In this document: positions 26,962 through 36,500 of the stretch, piece by piece
Position numbering within the stretch: the first letter of the stretch is position 1
Layout of the letters: each line of letters starts with the position of its first letter
Source of the DNA: Sedimenticola selenatireducens DSM 17993
Lineage (GTDB): Bacteria; Pseudomonadota; Gammaproteobacteria; Chromatiales; Chromatiaceae
Direction: 5' to 3'
Length of the DNA stretch: 64,000 nucleotides
Assembly: GCF_000428045.1 (NCBI RefSeq)
Contig: NZ_ATZE01000007.1
Location: 124,001 to 188,000, forward strand
Made by a program: the position numbers and the translations under genes
The notes under the pieces: generated by a model
Databases searched by the model: none
Told to the model about the DNA's origin: nothing
What the model saw: only the letters and a program-made list of their open reading frames with translations

Positions 26962-27432
26962 ATGGATAAAATGCGAAAACTCTTTGAGTCTGTGGATGCC
27001 TGCGCCGACAGACTGGATCAATTAAATAATCGATTTGCGCATCTGGCAACTGAATCAACCCACGAAAGTGTCGAGACCTGGAGGAGGGTCAAGGATCGTA
27101 TCCTGTTCGATTATGGTGATGAGAAGAAGGTGCATGAGAGTGGGCCCGATATCAAGGCCATAGCCATTGAGCTGCTGGAGAAGCAGGGCCACAGTCTGGA
27201 AGATGTACTCGATACTCTGAAGGCGGATCATGGGGTGGAAATTGACATCGCCGGTCTGGCCCAGGTCATCGGCCGCACGGTATACATCTCTGCCTTGAGA
27301 AAGGATGCGGCGGACCTGCTGAATAATGCGATCTCATTTTCCCAGATCGCCAGCCTCTGGAATGATCTGGACCGTCCCGCCTTCGGTGGCGAGAACTGGA
27401 CCGCCCGCAATGTCTCCATACTGGTTGAATAG
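26962..27432 (+). CDS. Hypothetical protein with recombinase-like C-terminal segment
   Basis: I do not recognise this 156-residue protein as a named family. It is charged and mostly helical in character, without signal peptide, membrane span or cysteine cluster. The C-terminal 32 residues (FSQIASLWNDLDRPAFGGEN, then WTARNVSILVE) resemble the end of the helical domain in large serine recombinases, where an I-A-x-W-L-N pattern leads to GG-x-W-T-x-x-x-V; no catalytic resolvase domain is present. The ATG at 26962 has GGGAG 8 bases upstream; a TTG at 26947 is possible. It lies between arsM and the HDOD gene on the same strand. Confidence 0.6.
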   Translation: MDKMRKLFESVDACADRLDQLNNRFAHLATESTHESVETWRRVKDRILFDYGDEKKVHESGPDIKAIAIELLEKQGHSLEDVLDTLKADHGVEIDIAGLAQVIGRTVYISALRKDAADLLNNAISFSQIASLWNDLDRPAFGGENWTARNVSILVE

Positions 27433-27558
27433 ATAAGAACACCGTATCCCGGTGGCGATTACCAGGTCAGAGTCTGGAAGTGGGATCAGCTTATCGCTCT
27501 GGATGTGGGCTGCCGTTATAATCCTCGAGTTGCTTTTTAATTCTTTTTTGGTTGCCGC

Positions 27559-28419
27559 ATGAGCTCCAGTGACAGTCCCAGATTCGATATGAAGGCCTTC
27601 GCGAATACACTCGTGGAGGATATCGAAAATAACCGTATTAAACTGCCCACCTTGCCGGCAATCTCCCTTGAAGCACTGCTGGTGGTGAACGATGCCGGCA
27701 GTTCCATGGCCGATGTGGCGCGGATTGTCAGTAAGGATACTTCCATGGCTGCCCGTCTGGTCAGATACGCCAACAGCCCGCTCTACCGGGGTGTGAATAC
27801 GGTCAGTTCCGTCAAGGCGGCCATCACCCGGATCGGCTTCGATGCAGTAAAGAACGCCATCCTCAGTCTGGCGATGCGGGATGTCTTCACCACCGCCTTC
27901 AAACCGATCCAGGCGCGTATGGAAGCACTGTGGAAGCACAGCGTGGATGTGGCCGCCAAGGCGACCGTTCTGGCGTCTCATTTTCCCCATCTCAACAAGG
28001 ATGAGGCCATGCTGGCCGGTTTGATTCATGACGTCGGGGCAATTCCCGTGCTGATCAAGGCGGCCGAGTATCCGGTGCTGCTGGAGAAGGAGGAGAATCT
28101 CGACAAGGTGATCGACAAGCTGCACATGCCGATCGGCAAATTCTTGCTCTCACGGTGGAATTTTGATCCCGGGCTGGTGGATGTGGCTGCCAATCATGAC
28201 AAACTGGACCGCGTACCCAAAGGGAATATGGTGGACTATGTGGATATCATCCAGGTGGCCAATATCCTGAGTCACAAGGGGAACGAGAGCCGCTGGACGG
28301 AGGTGGATATCAACGACAACCTCGCCTGTATACGGGTGGGCCTGGATCTGATCTCGCACCTGGAAAACCGCACTGAAGAAGATGATTCCGAATCTGAATT
28401 GAGCAGCATGCTCAATTGA
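27559..28419 (+). CDS. HDOD domain protein
   Basis: This 286-residue protein has a single HDOD domain (about residues 25-225): LPTLPAISLEALLVVNDAGS, then ISKDTSMAARLVRYANSP-like segments, AITRIGFDAVKNAILSLAMR and LAGLIHDVGAIPVL. It lacks the full HD metal ligand set, as is usual for HDOD. Such proteins act as signalling or stress regulators in proteobacteria, often near chemotaxis or c-di-GMP genes; none is near here. The C-terminus is acidic and probably disordered (EEDDSESELSS). It follows the unknown recombinase-like gene by 126 bases. Confidence 0.9.
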   Translation: MSSSDSPRFDMKAFANTLVEDIENNRIKLPTLPAISLEALLVVNDAGSSMADVARIVSKDTSMAARLVRYANSPLYRGVNTVSSVKAAITRIGFDAVKNAILSLAMRDVFTTAFKPIQARMEALWKHSVDVAAKATVLASHFPHLNKDEAMLAGLIHDVGAIPVLIKAAEYPVLLEKEENLDKVIDKLHMPIGKFLLSRWNFDPGLVDVAANHDKLDRVPKGNMVDYVDIIQVANILSHKGNESRWTEVDINDNLACIRVGLDLISHLENRTEEDDSESELSSMLN

Positions 28420-28454
28420 ACGCAATGGGCGGCTGGTTGGAAAAAACGAAGAGG

Positions 28455-28522
28455 TAGGATGGGCAAGGCTTGCCACTCCAGCTAATGCCCCTCACCTACA
28501 TCCAAGTAGGCGAAGCGCAACG
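28455..28522 (-). repeat. Dispersed intergenic repeat, copy B (inverted relative to copy A)
   Basis: This is the inverted partner of the repeat at 24021-24088; the GCCCCTCACCTACA core is identical and most of the rest aligns with a few substitutions and one indel. It is in non-coding DNA between the HDOD gene and the tRNA-Gly terminator. Confidence 0.75.
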
Positions 28523-28608
28523 TGCCCATAAAGAGCGGATTGACGGTTTACAGGCTGACCGTCTCCAGTTATCCCATGCCGGTTCGATTCCCGGTATCGT
28601 GGCTGAAT

Positions 28609-28642
28609 AAAAAAAGGCCCGAAGCCTTGTGGCTTCGGGCCT
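28609..28642 (-). terminator. Rho-independent terminator of tRNA-Gly
   Basis: AAGGCCCGAAGCC and GGCTTCGGGCCTT form a 13-bp stem with loop TTGT. Read on the minus strand it ends in a run of seven T, which fits the minus-strand tRNA just upstream. Confidence 0.9.
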
Positions 28643-28651
28643 TTCTGTATT

Positions 28652-28727
28652 TGGAGCGGGAAACGAGATTCGAACTCGCGACCCCAACCTTGGCAAGGTT
28701 GTGCTCTACCAGCTGAGCTATTCCCGC
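28652..28727 (-). tRNA. tRNA-Gly (anticodon GCC)
   Basis: On the minus strand a 76-base sequence folds as a full cloverleaf: acceptor GCGGGAA / TTCCCGC, D-arm AGCTCAGCTGGTAGAGC, anticodon loop CTTGCCAAG giving GCC, T-arm GAGTTCGAATCTC, and an encoded CCA end. A promoter is readable upstream on the same strand: TTGACA at 28767-28772, 16 bases, TAGAAT at 28745-28750. Confidence 0.97.
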
Positions 28728-28744
28728 ATCAATCGAAGGCCGGT

Positions 28745-28772
28745 ATTCTATTGATTATGGTTGTCATGTCAA
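28745..28772 (-). promoter_or_regulatory. Sigma-70 type promoter of tRNA-Gly
   Basis: Minus-strand TTGACA (28767-28772) and TAGAAT (28745-28750) are separated by 16 bases and followed by a GC-rich stretch before the tRNA, as expected for a stable RNA promoter. Confidence 0.7.
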
Positions 28773-28821
28773 GCGCTAACTGCTGATTTTGGTGAATCCA
28801 GCCGGGCGCTGATCAGTGCTG

Positions 28822-29613
28822 TTACAGGCCTATCCAGTCAAGCAGCGCCGGATGGCTCTCCAGTAACAGCTTGGTGCTGATCAGGATGCAGACCAGCACG
28901 ATCATGGGGCGGATCAGGCGCACGCCACGTTTTACTACCAGCCGGGCGCCAAACCGGGCACCGATCATCTGCCCAAGGCCCATGGTGAGGCCGATGCTCC
29001 ATACCACGTGACCGCTGATGATGAAAAAGCTGAGTGAAGCGAGGTTACTGGTCAGATTCAATATCTTGGTGTGGGCGGTGGCCCGGGTCAGCCCAAAACC
29101 GAGCAGTCCGACAAAACCGATGGCAAAGAACGAACCGGCACCCGGTCCGAAGAAACCATCATAAAAGCCGACACCAAAGCCGATGGTTAAGGAGAACAAC
29201 AAGGGGGATGCCCTGGGGGTGCGATGTTCGTCGCTGATTGTGGGGGAGAGCAGAAAATAGAGCGCGATAGCGATCAGCAGCAACGGGATGACGCTGGCCA
29301 GAAACTGGGTGCTGATACGCTGCACGATCAGGGTGCCCATTGCCGCACCGACGAAGGTGCAGGCAATCATGAATTTCAACTCGCTCAACCTGATCAGATT
29401 GTTGCGGATAAAATAGAGCGAAGAGGAGAAGGTGCCGAAGGAGCCCTGCAATTTGTTGGTGGCCAGCGCCTGGGTGGGTGGCATTCCGGTTGCCAGCAGT
29501 GCCGGCAGGGCGATCAGACCGCCACCGCCGGCAATGGCATCCACCATGCCGGCCAGCATGCCGGTAAAAAACAACAGTGCCAGAATTTCCGCTGACAGTT
29601 CAATTGCGGACAT
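28822..29613 (-). CDS. TSUP family permease (TauE/SafE type)
   Basis: This 263-residue membrane protein matches the TSUP family, with about eight hydrophobic helices in two repeats. The family motifs are visible: GMVDAIAGGGGLIALPALLA near residue 20, where GGGG-L-x-P recurs in the family, and IGFGVGFYDGFFGPGAGSFF near residue 140. Members export or import sulfonates, sulfite, sulfoacetate or related organosulfur anions; the substrate is not readable. I chose the ATG at 29613 (MSAIELSAEIL); an upstream in-frame ATG at 29664 adds 17 residues that do not look like a membrane protein start. Confidence 0.92.
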   Translation of the reverse strand: MSAIELSAEILALLFFTGMLAGMVDAIAGGGGLIALPALLATGMPPTQALATNKLQGSFGTFSSSLYFIRNNLIRLSELKFMIACTFVGAAMGTLIVQRISTQFLASVIPLLLIAIALYFLLSPTISDEHRTPRASPLLFSLTIGFGVGFYDGFFGPGAGSFFAIGFVGLLGFGLTRATAHTKILNLTSNLASLSFFIISGHVVWSIGLTMGLGQMIGARFGARLVVKRGVRLIRPMIVLVCILISTKLLLESHPALLDWIGL

Positions 29614-29765
29614 GATGGCTGGCGAATATTGGTGTGTCGGGCATGGTTGGCACCTGTAGTACAAAGCAGCATGTTAGCCGAGATCACCCTGTCGGCATAC
29701 AATAGCTGCAAAACATGTACAACCTTCATGATTGACAGGCCGACGCCACAGAGGATGCGCCTTTT

Positions 29766-30248
29766 ATGAAAATCAAGATCTACACCACCGGTGGCACTAT
29801 CGACAAGATCTACTTCGATCAGAAGAGCGAATTCCAGGTGGGCGAGCCGCAGATTCTGGAGCTCTTGCGGGAAGCCAACATCACTTTTGATTTTGAGGTT
29901 GAATCACTAATGCGCAAGGACAGCCTGGATATGAGTGACGCGGACCGGGCACTGATTGCTGAGCGTATCCGCAAGGATCTGAATGAGCGCATTCTGTTGA
30001 CCCATGGCACCGACACCATGGTGGAGACGGCAAAGGCGTTGGTGGGCATCCCGGGAAAGACCATTGTCCTGGTCGGCTCCATGCAGCCGGCCCGTCTGCG
30101 TTATAGCGATGCCATTTTCAATATCGGTTACGCCGTCGCCACGGTGCAGATGATGCCGCCTGGGATCTATGTGGCGATGAACGGCCAGGTGTTCGATCCG
30201 TTGCATGCGCGCAAAAACGTGGCTGGTCACCGTTTCGAGGCTATCTGA
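29766..30248 (+). CDS. One-domain asparaginase-like protein
   Basis: At 160 residues, this is only the N-terminal domain of an L-asparaginase. The nucleophile region TTGGTID (Thr11) and the second catalytic pair in LLTHGTDTMVETAKAL (about residue 81) are both present, so the catalytic residues of the fold are kept. The C-terminal domain that normally builds the dimer-side part of the active site is missing, yet there is a clean stop and no trailing remnant. Short stand-alone asparaginase domains are known in proteobacterial genomes. It converges with the GCS2 and N-formylglutamate amidohydrolase genes. Substrate could be asparagine, glutamine or a gamma-glutamyl amide. Confidence 0.85.
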   Translation: MKIKIYTTGGTIDKIYFDQKSEFQVGEPQILELLREANITFDFEVESLMRKDSLDMSDADRALIAERIRKDLNERILLTHGTDTMVETAKALVGIPGKTIVLVGSMQPARLRYSDAIFNIGYAVATVQMMPPGIYVAMNGQVFDPLHARKNVAGHRFEAI

Positions 30249-30299
30249 GACGGTTCGGCTCTGTAGGGTGCCCATGCTGTCATCTCCCGTTGCTATATC

Positions 30300-30353
30300 C
30301 TGTAGGAGGCCCGCCCCCGGGCCGATTTCGCGGCGAGGCGCCGCTCCTACAGG
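30300..30353. repeat. REP-like palindrome
   Basis: CTGTAGGAGG at the left and CCGCTCCTACAGG at the right face each other around a GC-rich, self-complementary core. Such CTGTAGGAGCGG palindromes are frequent in gammaproteobacterial intergenic DNA. It lies between the converging asparaginase and GCS2 genes and may stop both transcripts. Confidence 0.75.
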
Positions 30354-30374
30354 TTGATTTTTGCAACGCTCGGT

Positions 30375-31514
30375 TTAATGCGGTTCGGTGCCGATCAGCG
30401 TCTCCCGGATCAGCAGATCCACTACAGCCCGCAACGCCGCTTCGTGTTCCATACCCCCGGCCAGTGCCTGTTCATAGACCTTGACCTGGCGATGCGCGCT
30501 GGTGCCTTCCCGAACAATGGTGCGCATGTGGCCGAGTTCCCGCTCACAGCCAAAGAATTCAGCATCTTCCTGCAGTAACTCCAGAATCTCTTCAATCAGA
30601 TCTTCGAAGCGGGTGATCTGTCCCTGACCAAAATCCAGCAGCCCCTCATCGATACCGTAGCGGTGGGCGCGCCAGCGGTTCTCATTAATCAAGAACAGGG
30701 TGTAGCGCCGCCAGCGCTGATTGCCGCGGCGCAGTCGGTAAAGCATACGCAGCCAGCAGCGGTAGAAAGCGGCCACGCAGAGAGCGTCATCCAGTCGGGT
30801 GCAAACATCGGATATGCGCATCTCCAGGGTGGGATAACGGCTGCTGGGCCGTATGTCCCACCAAATCTTGGTGGCATCCTCGATAACGCCGGCCTTCACC
30901 AGCACATCAATATGCCGTTGGTACTCGCCATAGCTGTCGAAATACTCCGGCAGACCGGTCCTGGGCATGCCGTCCCAGAGTGAAATCCGGTAAGACTTCA
31001 GGCCGGTATTGCGGCCGCGCCAGAAGGGGGAAGAGGTGGTGAGCGCCAGGATATGGGGCAGGATATAGGTTGTCTGGGCCATCAGGTCGGTGCGGAGGTC
31101 GTCATCCTCAATGCCGACATGGATGTGCATGCCACTGATCACCAGTTGCCGCACCACCTCCTGCAGGTCATTGGCCAACTGGTCATAGCGCGCCTTGTGG
31201 GTGTGTTCCAGTTGGCTTGGCTTGCCGAAGGGATGGGTGGACACGGCGACTACTGCCAGATTGTGCCGCTCGGCCACGCTGGCCACGGTACGGCGCAGAT
31301 AGGCGAGATCATCACGCGCCTCGCCCAGGGTATGGCAGACCCGGGTGCCCACTTCAATCTGACACTGCAGAAATTCCGGTGAAACCTGCCCTTCCAGCAG
31401 GGCTTCGCACTCTGCCAGCATGGTTTTCGGGGCCTGGCTGATCAGATTCCGGGAATCCTTGTCGACCAGCATGTACTCCTCTTCGATACCGATGGTAAAT
31501 GACGGTTCCTTCAT
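30375..31514 (-). CDS. GCS2 family carboxylate-amine ligase (YbdK-like glutamate-cysteine ligase)
   Basis: This 379-residue protein matches glutamate-cysteine ligase family 2. It begins with TIGIEEEYMLVDKDS, the acidic metal and ATP site. Family-type segments follow: ISGMHIHVGIEDDD near residue 130, WDIRPSSRYPTLEMRISDVC near 220, and a DENRWRAHRYG-like stretch near 285 (here NENRWRAHRYG). The enzyme joins a glutamate gamma-carboxylate to an amine in an ATP-dependent way; the physiological amine for YbdK-type members is unsettled. The ATG at 31514 has GGAGAGC upstream. It lies 40 bases after the N-formylglutamate amidohydrolase gene, and the two probably form an operon. Confidence 0.92.
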   Translation of the reverse strand: MKEPSFTIGIEEEYMLVDKDSRNLISQAPKTMLAECEALLEGQVSPEFLQCQIEVGTRVCHTLGEARDDLAYLRRTVASVAERHNLAVVAVSTHPFGKPSQLEHTHKARYDQLANDLQEVVRQLVISGMHIHVGIEDDDLRTDLMAQTTYILPHILALTTSSPFWRGRNTGLKSYRISLWDGMPRTGLPEYFDSYGEYQRHIDVLVKAGVIEDATKIWWDIRPSSRYPTLEMRISDVCTRLDDALCVAAFYRCWLRMLYRLRRGNQRWRRYTLFLINENRWRAHRYGIDEGLLDFGQGQITRFEDLIEEILELLQEDAEFFGCERELGHMRTIVREGTSAHRQVKVYEQALAGGMEHEAALRAVVDLLIRETLIGTEPH

Positions 31515-31554
31515 TTGCTCTCCAGATCGCCCGATTATTATTGTCGTTGACTAC

Positions 31555-32358
31555 TCAGGGAACAGTCACCTGAGTCAGAACCCGTTGCAAATGAGTATGG
31601 ATGATATCGGCCCATTCGACGACGCCGTCGTCGTGGCCGATCAGGTCCTGACGGATCTCCAGCAACAGGTGGGGATAACCGTTTTTTTCACCGTGAACAT
31701 CCATCGTATAGCCCACCGGGTTACGCGCATGGTACGGCTCATTGTCCCCCACACGGAACCGCCTGGCGGATCGCAGACTCTCCAGCAATGGGGTGGAGAG
31801 GCGCTGATCCCGGTCCCACAGCACACCGATATGCCAGGGGCGCTGAAAGCCCCGGAATATCGGGGTAAAACTGTGAATGGAACAGAGTACCGGTGTCTGG
31901 CCGCGGCTGATGATTCGGCCCAGGATGCGTTCGATCCGGTTGTGATAGGGCCAGAACAGCGCCTCTTCCCGCTGCCCAATCTGTTCGGGTGTCAGGGCGT
32001 GGTTGCCGGGGATCTCGATATTGTCGCTCACTTCCGGTATGGAAGAGCCATCCCCCGGGTGGCGGTTGAGGTCGATCACCAGGCGGGAGTAGTTGGCCAG
32101 CAGGGCGGTGGCATTGAACCGGCTGGACAACAGACGGGTCAGCTTTTCACAACCGATGTCATAGGCGACGTGCATGCCGAATACATTCAGATCCAGGCCG
32201 AGATGGGCCAGTTTTTGTGGCACCCGGTTGCTGGCGTGGTCGCAGAGCAACAGCAGCGGTGACGGGCTCTCGCTGTTCAGTTCCTCCCAGGCCGGTGGCT
32301 CTCCCGGTGTGAGAAGGTCCTGGCTGATCGGCGTATGTGCGGCGTCTGGGCGATCCAA
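31555..32358 (-). CDS. N-formylglutamate amidohydrolase family protein
   Basis: This 267-residue protein matches the FGase family, zinc-dependent hydrolases first known from histidine breakdown. Visible motifs are LLLCDHASNRVP near residue 38, IDLNRHPGD near 95 and SIHSFTPIF near 162, which supply the metal and substrate ligands. The initiator appears to be TTG at 32358, with AGGA 8 bases upstream and no in-frame ATG before the conserved core. No hut genes are near; instead it is paired with a GCS2 ligase, so the physiological substrate may be another N-acylated or amide-linked glutamate derivative. That is inference from context. Confidence 0.9.
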   Translation of the reverse strand: MDRPDAAHTPISQDLLTPGEPPAWEELNSESPSPLLLLCDHASNRVPQKLAHLGLDLNVFGMHVAYDIGCEKLTRLLSSRFNATALLANYSRLVIDLNRHPGDGSSIPEVSDNIEIPGNHALTPEQIGQREEALFWPYHNRIERILGRIISRGQTPVLCSIHSFTPIFRGFQRPWHIGVLWDRDQRLSTPLLESLRSARRFRVGDNEPYHARNPVGYTMDVHGEKNGYPHLLLEIRQDLIGHDDGVVEWADIIHTHLQRVLTQVTVP

Positions 32359-32504
32359 GAATGTTGTCCTGTGCGCTATGGCATAAGGCTCTGACAGTTA
32401 ACTGGAAGTATATCCGATGGTGGATAGTGCGACCATCCAGGCCGTCAAAGGTGTACCCATGTGGGTTGTTGCTGCGCCAATCCCACAGGTCTGACCGCTT
32501 GATT

Positions 32505-33554
32505 TCAAGCAAACCGCTCCTCCGCCAGTTGGTCCGCCAACTCATCAGTCGGTATATGCTGCTGTTCGGCGCGGTTGAAAATCTCCGACAGGGTATCGCC
32601 GATGGCGTCCACCTGCTGCACGATCTGCTGCTGATCCATTGCTATGCGTTCATAACAGACATCGATCACGCCACCGGCATTGATCACATAGTCGGGCGCG
32701 TAGAGAATGCCCTTTTTCATCAGTGCCGTGCCGTGACGTTTTTCCGCCAACTGATTATTAGCGGCCCCGGCCACGATGCTGGCTCGCAGACGCGGGATGG
32801 TTTCATCATTCAGGATGGCACCCAGGGCGCAGGGGGCGAACACATCCACCTCCTGGTCATAGATCTCCTCGTTGGCGACGGCCACGGCGCCCAGTTCAGT
32901 GACCATCTGTTGCACCGCGTCGCGATTGATGTCGGAAACCCAGATGCGGGCGCCGGCATCACACAGGAACCTGGCCAGGTGATGACCCACGTTGCCGACA
33001 CCCTGTATGGCCACCCGCACACCCTCCAGGCTCTCCCGGCCCAGCCTGTGCCGCACCGCCGCCTGGATACCGACAAAGGTGCCGCGTGCGGTCATGGGGG
33101 AGGGGTCGCCACTGCGACAGTTGCCTTCCGCGTCGCACTTTTCGGCAATGCCCGACACATGCCGGGTCAGCTCTCCCATCAGCAACATATCGGCAACACC
33201 GGTGCCGGAGTCTTCGGCCACAATATAGCGACCGCCCAGACGCTCCACCGCCTGTCCCATGGCGCGGATCAATTCTGGCGTCTTCTCACTGCGCGGGTCG
33301 CCGATAATGACCGACTTGCCACCCCCGAGGGGCAGATTAGCAACGGCTGATTTGTAGGTCATGCCCCGGGAGAGGCGCAGCACATCATTCAGCGCATCCG
33401 CTTCGCTGGCATAGGGATACATCCGGCAGCCGCCCAGGGCCGGTCCCCGGTGGGTGTTGTGTATGGCGATGATGGCCTTCAGTCCTGACGCCTTGTCATG
33501 GCAGAAGACCACCTGTTCATGATGGTCGAATTCATGATGAGTAAACAGTTTCAT
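32505..33554 (-). CDS. Glu/Leu/Phe/Val dehydrogenase family protein (leucine dehydrogenase-like)
   Basis: This 349-residue protein matches leucine dehydrogenase in length and motifs. The N-terminal domain has [20 protein letters not shown] near residue 32 and the catalytic-lysine segment [15 protein letters not shown] near 72. The Rossmann domain carries [20 protein letters not shown] near 178. These enzymes deaminate branched-chain or aromatic amino acids to 2-keto acids with NAD. The ATG at 33554 has AGGA 8 bases upstream. The next gene upstream is a 2-keto acid (indolepyruvate-type) oxidoreductase on the same strand, only 31 bases away, so the two could form one amino acid oxidation path. 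Confidence 0.92.
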   Translation of the reverse strand: MKLFTHHEFDHHEQVVFCHDKASGLKAIIAIHNTHRGPALGGCRMYPYASEADALNDVLRLSRGMTYKSAVANLPLGGGKSVIIGDPRSEKTPELIRAMGQAVERLGGRYIVAEDSGTGVADMLLMGELTRHVSGIAEKCDAEGNCRSGDPSPMTARGTFVGIQAAVRHRLGRESLEGVRVAIQGVGNVGHHLARFLCDAGARIWVSDINRDAVQQMVTELGAVAVANEEIYDQEVDVFAPCALGAILNDETIPRLRASIVAGAANNQLAEKRHGTALMKKGILYAPDYVINAGGVIDVCYERIAMDQQQIVQQVDAIGDTLSEIFNRAEQQHIPTDELADQLAEERFA

Positions 33555-33585
33555 GGTTATTATCCTGCTCTATTCATGGTTGTGG

Positions 33586-36500
33586 TCATGCCGCCCGGGT
33601 CTTGTCGACGGACGGTTGGTGGAACTGGGCAAGCAGCGCCTGCTGTCTGAGGGCCGCCTGCTCGGCCGCCGCCTGTTTGATGTAACCGAAACCACGAATC
33701 TCTTCCGGCAGGCGGGCCAGGGTGATGGCGGTCTCCAGATTGTCGCCTGTCAGGTGGGTGAGCAGTGTCTCAAGAGTGGATTCATAGTCACGGATCAGCC
33801 TCCGTTCCAGTTGCCGGTCGGGGTTGTTTCTGAACGGATCCAATCGACTGCCGCGCAGCCTTTTGAAACGGCTCAACAGACCCATTATTTTCAACATCCA
33901 GGGACCAAAACGGCGTTTGCCGTGTCTGCCGGTCTCCGCATCCGCCTTCGACAGGACGGGTGGGTCGAAATGAAACTCCAGGTGGAAGTCGCCTTCGAAC
34001 TGGTTGGTGATCTGCTCCCGAAAGTTCGGGTCGTTGTAGAGTCTGGCTACCTCGTATTCGTCCTTGTAGGCCAGCAGACGGGCATAGTTTTCCGCCACGG
34101 CCTCGGCCAGACCATTGAGATGCAATGCCCGCTCACGCTCCCTGACCCGTTCCACCAGGTAGCGATAGCGGGCGGCGTAGGCGGCGTCTTGGTAATCGGT
34201 CAGGTGTTGGCTGCGATGGGCAATCAGCTCATCCAGTGTCTTGGGCGGCTCAAGCGCCGGTTTGTCGGGCGCGGCCAGTTGCTGTACCGCTTCCAGATCG
34301 ACGGCGGCGCGCCGTCCCCAGAGCAGGGCGCGCAGATTGTCCTCGACCGACACGCCATTCAACTCGATGGCCTTTTTCAGTGCCTCCAGCGACAGCGGCA
34401 GATAGCCCTTCTGCCAGGCGAAACCGACCATGAACAGATTGGCGCCGATGGCATCCCCCAGCAACGATTCCGCCAACCGGCTGGCATCGATGAACTGGGC
34501 GTTTCGGGTAGTCTTCGCAAGTTGCGATTCCAGCGCCTGGGCCGGGAAGGTGAGATCCTTCTGCTTAATGAATCCGGAGGTCATGGTCTGGTGGCTGTTG
34601 ATCACCGCGTCGGTGCGCTCCGGGTTCAGTTTGGCCATCGCCTCGAAGCCGGTGGCCACCGCCAGATCACAGGCCAGCAGGGTGTCCGCCTGGCCGGCGG
34701 CAATTCGCATGGCGTGGATATCCTCGGGTTTTTTGGCAATACGTATGTGACTCACCACGGCGCCATATTTTTGCGCCAGGCCGGTCATATCCAGTACCGT
34801 TACGCCACGCCCGTCGATATGGGCCGCCATGCCCAGCAGGGCGCCGATGGTCACCACGCCGGTGCCGCCGATACCGGTCAGCAGGATACTGTGCGGGCGT
34901 TCCAGTTCGGGCAGCACCGGCAGGGGAAGGTCGGGCCACGCCAGACCGTCCGGCTGGTTGGCGGCGCGCTTCAGTTGACCGCCGTGCACGGTGACAAAAC
35001 TGGGACAATAGCCCTCCACGCAACGCATATCCTTGTTGCAGGAGGATTGGTCGATGGCCCGTTTGCGGCCAAACTCGGTCTCTACCGGGATTACCGAGAG
35101 GCAGTTGGACCGGGTGCTGCAGTCGCCGCAGTTTTCGCACACGGCGGTATTGATGAAGGGTCGCACCTTGGGATCTTCCAGGGTGCCCCGTTTACGCCGC
35201 CGTCGCTTCTCGGCGGCACAAGTCTGTTCATAGATCAGCACCGAGACACCCGGGGTGTTGCGCAGCTCGCGCTGGATCTTTTCCAGATCGTCCCGGTGAT
35301 TGAAAGTGGTGTCGGGTGCGAACTGGCTGCGCTGCTTGAATTTGTCCGGATGGTCGCTGACCAGGGCGATGCGTTTGACCCCTTCCGCCGCCAGTTGCTG
35401 GCTCAGTTGCTGGACACTGAACGGTCCGTCCACCGGCTGGCCACCGGTCATGGCCACGGCATCGTTATAGAGGATCTTGTAAGTGATGTTGACATTCGCG
35501 GCTAGTGCGGCACGAATGGCGAGTACCCCCGAGTGGAAGTAGGTGCCTTCACCCAGATTGGCAAAGATATGTTGGGTGTCGCTGAACGGGGCCTGGCCGA
35601 TCCAGGGCACACCCTCGCCACCCATCTGAGTAAAGGTGTCGGTGCCGCGGTCCATCCAGGTGGCCATGTAGTGGCAACCGATGCCGCCGGTGGCCCGGCT
35701 CCCCTCGGGCAGTTGGGTGGATGTGTTGTGGGGGCAGCCGGAGCAAAAATGGGGTACTCGGTCCAGTGTCACCCGGGGCAGTGCCAGCTCGGCCTCTTTC
35801 TTCTGCAGGAAATGCAGCCGCTTCTCGATCACTTCACTCTGGTGGAAACGCTCAATCCGGGCCGCGATCACCCGGGCAATGCGGGCCGGGGTCAGCTCAC
35901 CCGCCGAAGGCAACAGCCACTGGTTGGCGGTGTCGAACTTTCCCACCACTTTCGGTCGCACTTCCTCCTTCCAGTTGTAAAGCTGCTCCTTGATCTGGTT
36001 TTCGATCAGGCCGCGCTTCTCTTCCACCACCAGGATTTCGTCCAGTCCCTCGGCAAACTGACGTACCCCTTCACGCTCCAGCGGCCAGCTCATGCCGATT
36101 TTGTAGAGGCGGATACCGATCTGTGCAGCCCGCTCAGGGGTGATGCCGAGGTCCTCCAGCGCCTGCATCACATCCAGGTAGGATTTGCCAGTGGTGGCAA
36201 TGCCCAGCTTGGGTTCCGGGCTGTCGATGACAATCCGGTTCAGCTTGTTGACCCGGGCAAAGGCGAGGGCGGCATAGAGCCGATGCCGATGCTGCAGGCT
36301 CTCCTGGTCGAGCGGTGTATGGGGCCAGCGAATATTGAGTCCGCCCTCCGGCAGTACATAGTCATTCGGGATGGTGATCTTTACCCGCTCGGAATCGACC
36401 GAAACCGAGGCCGAGGTATCGACAGTCTCGGCAATGGTCTTGAGCGCCACCCAGCAGCCGGAGTAGCGCGACAGCGCCCAGCCGATCTGGCCGTAGTCCA

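Noticed and set aside
33553-35505. 650-codon plus-strand ORF opposite the indolepyruvate oxidoreductase
   Set aside because: Composition is biased (Gln, Gly, His) and no domain is visible, while the minus strand has clear cofactor motifs.
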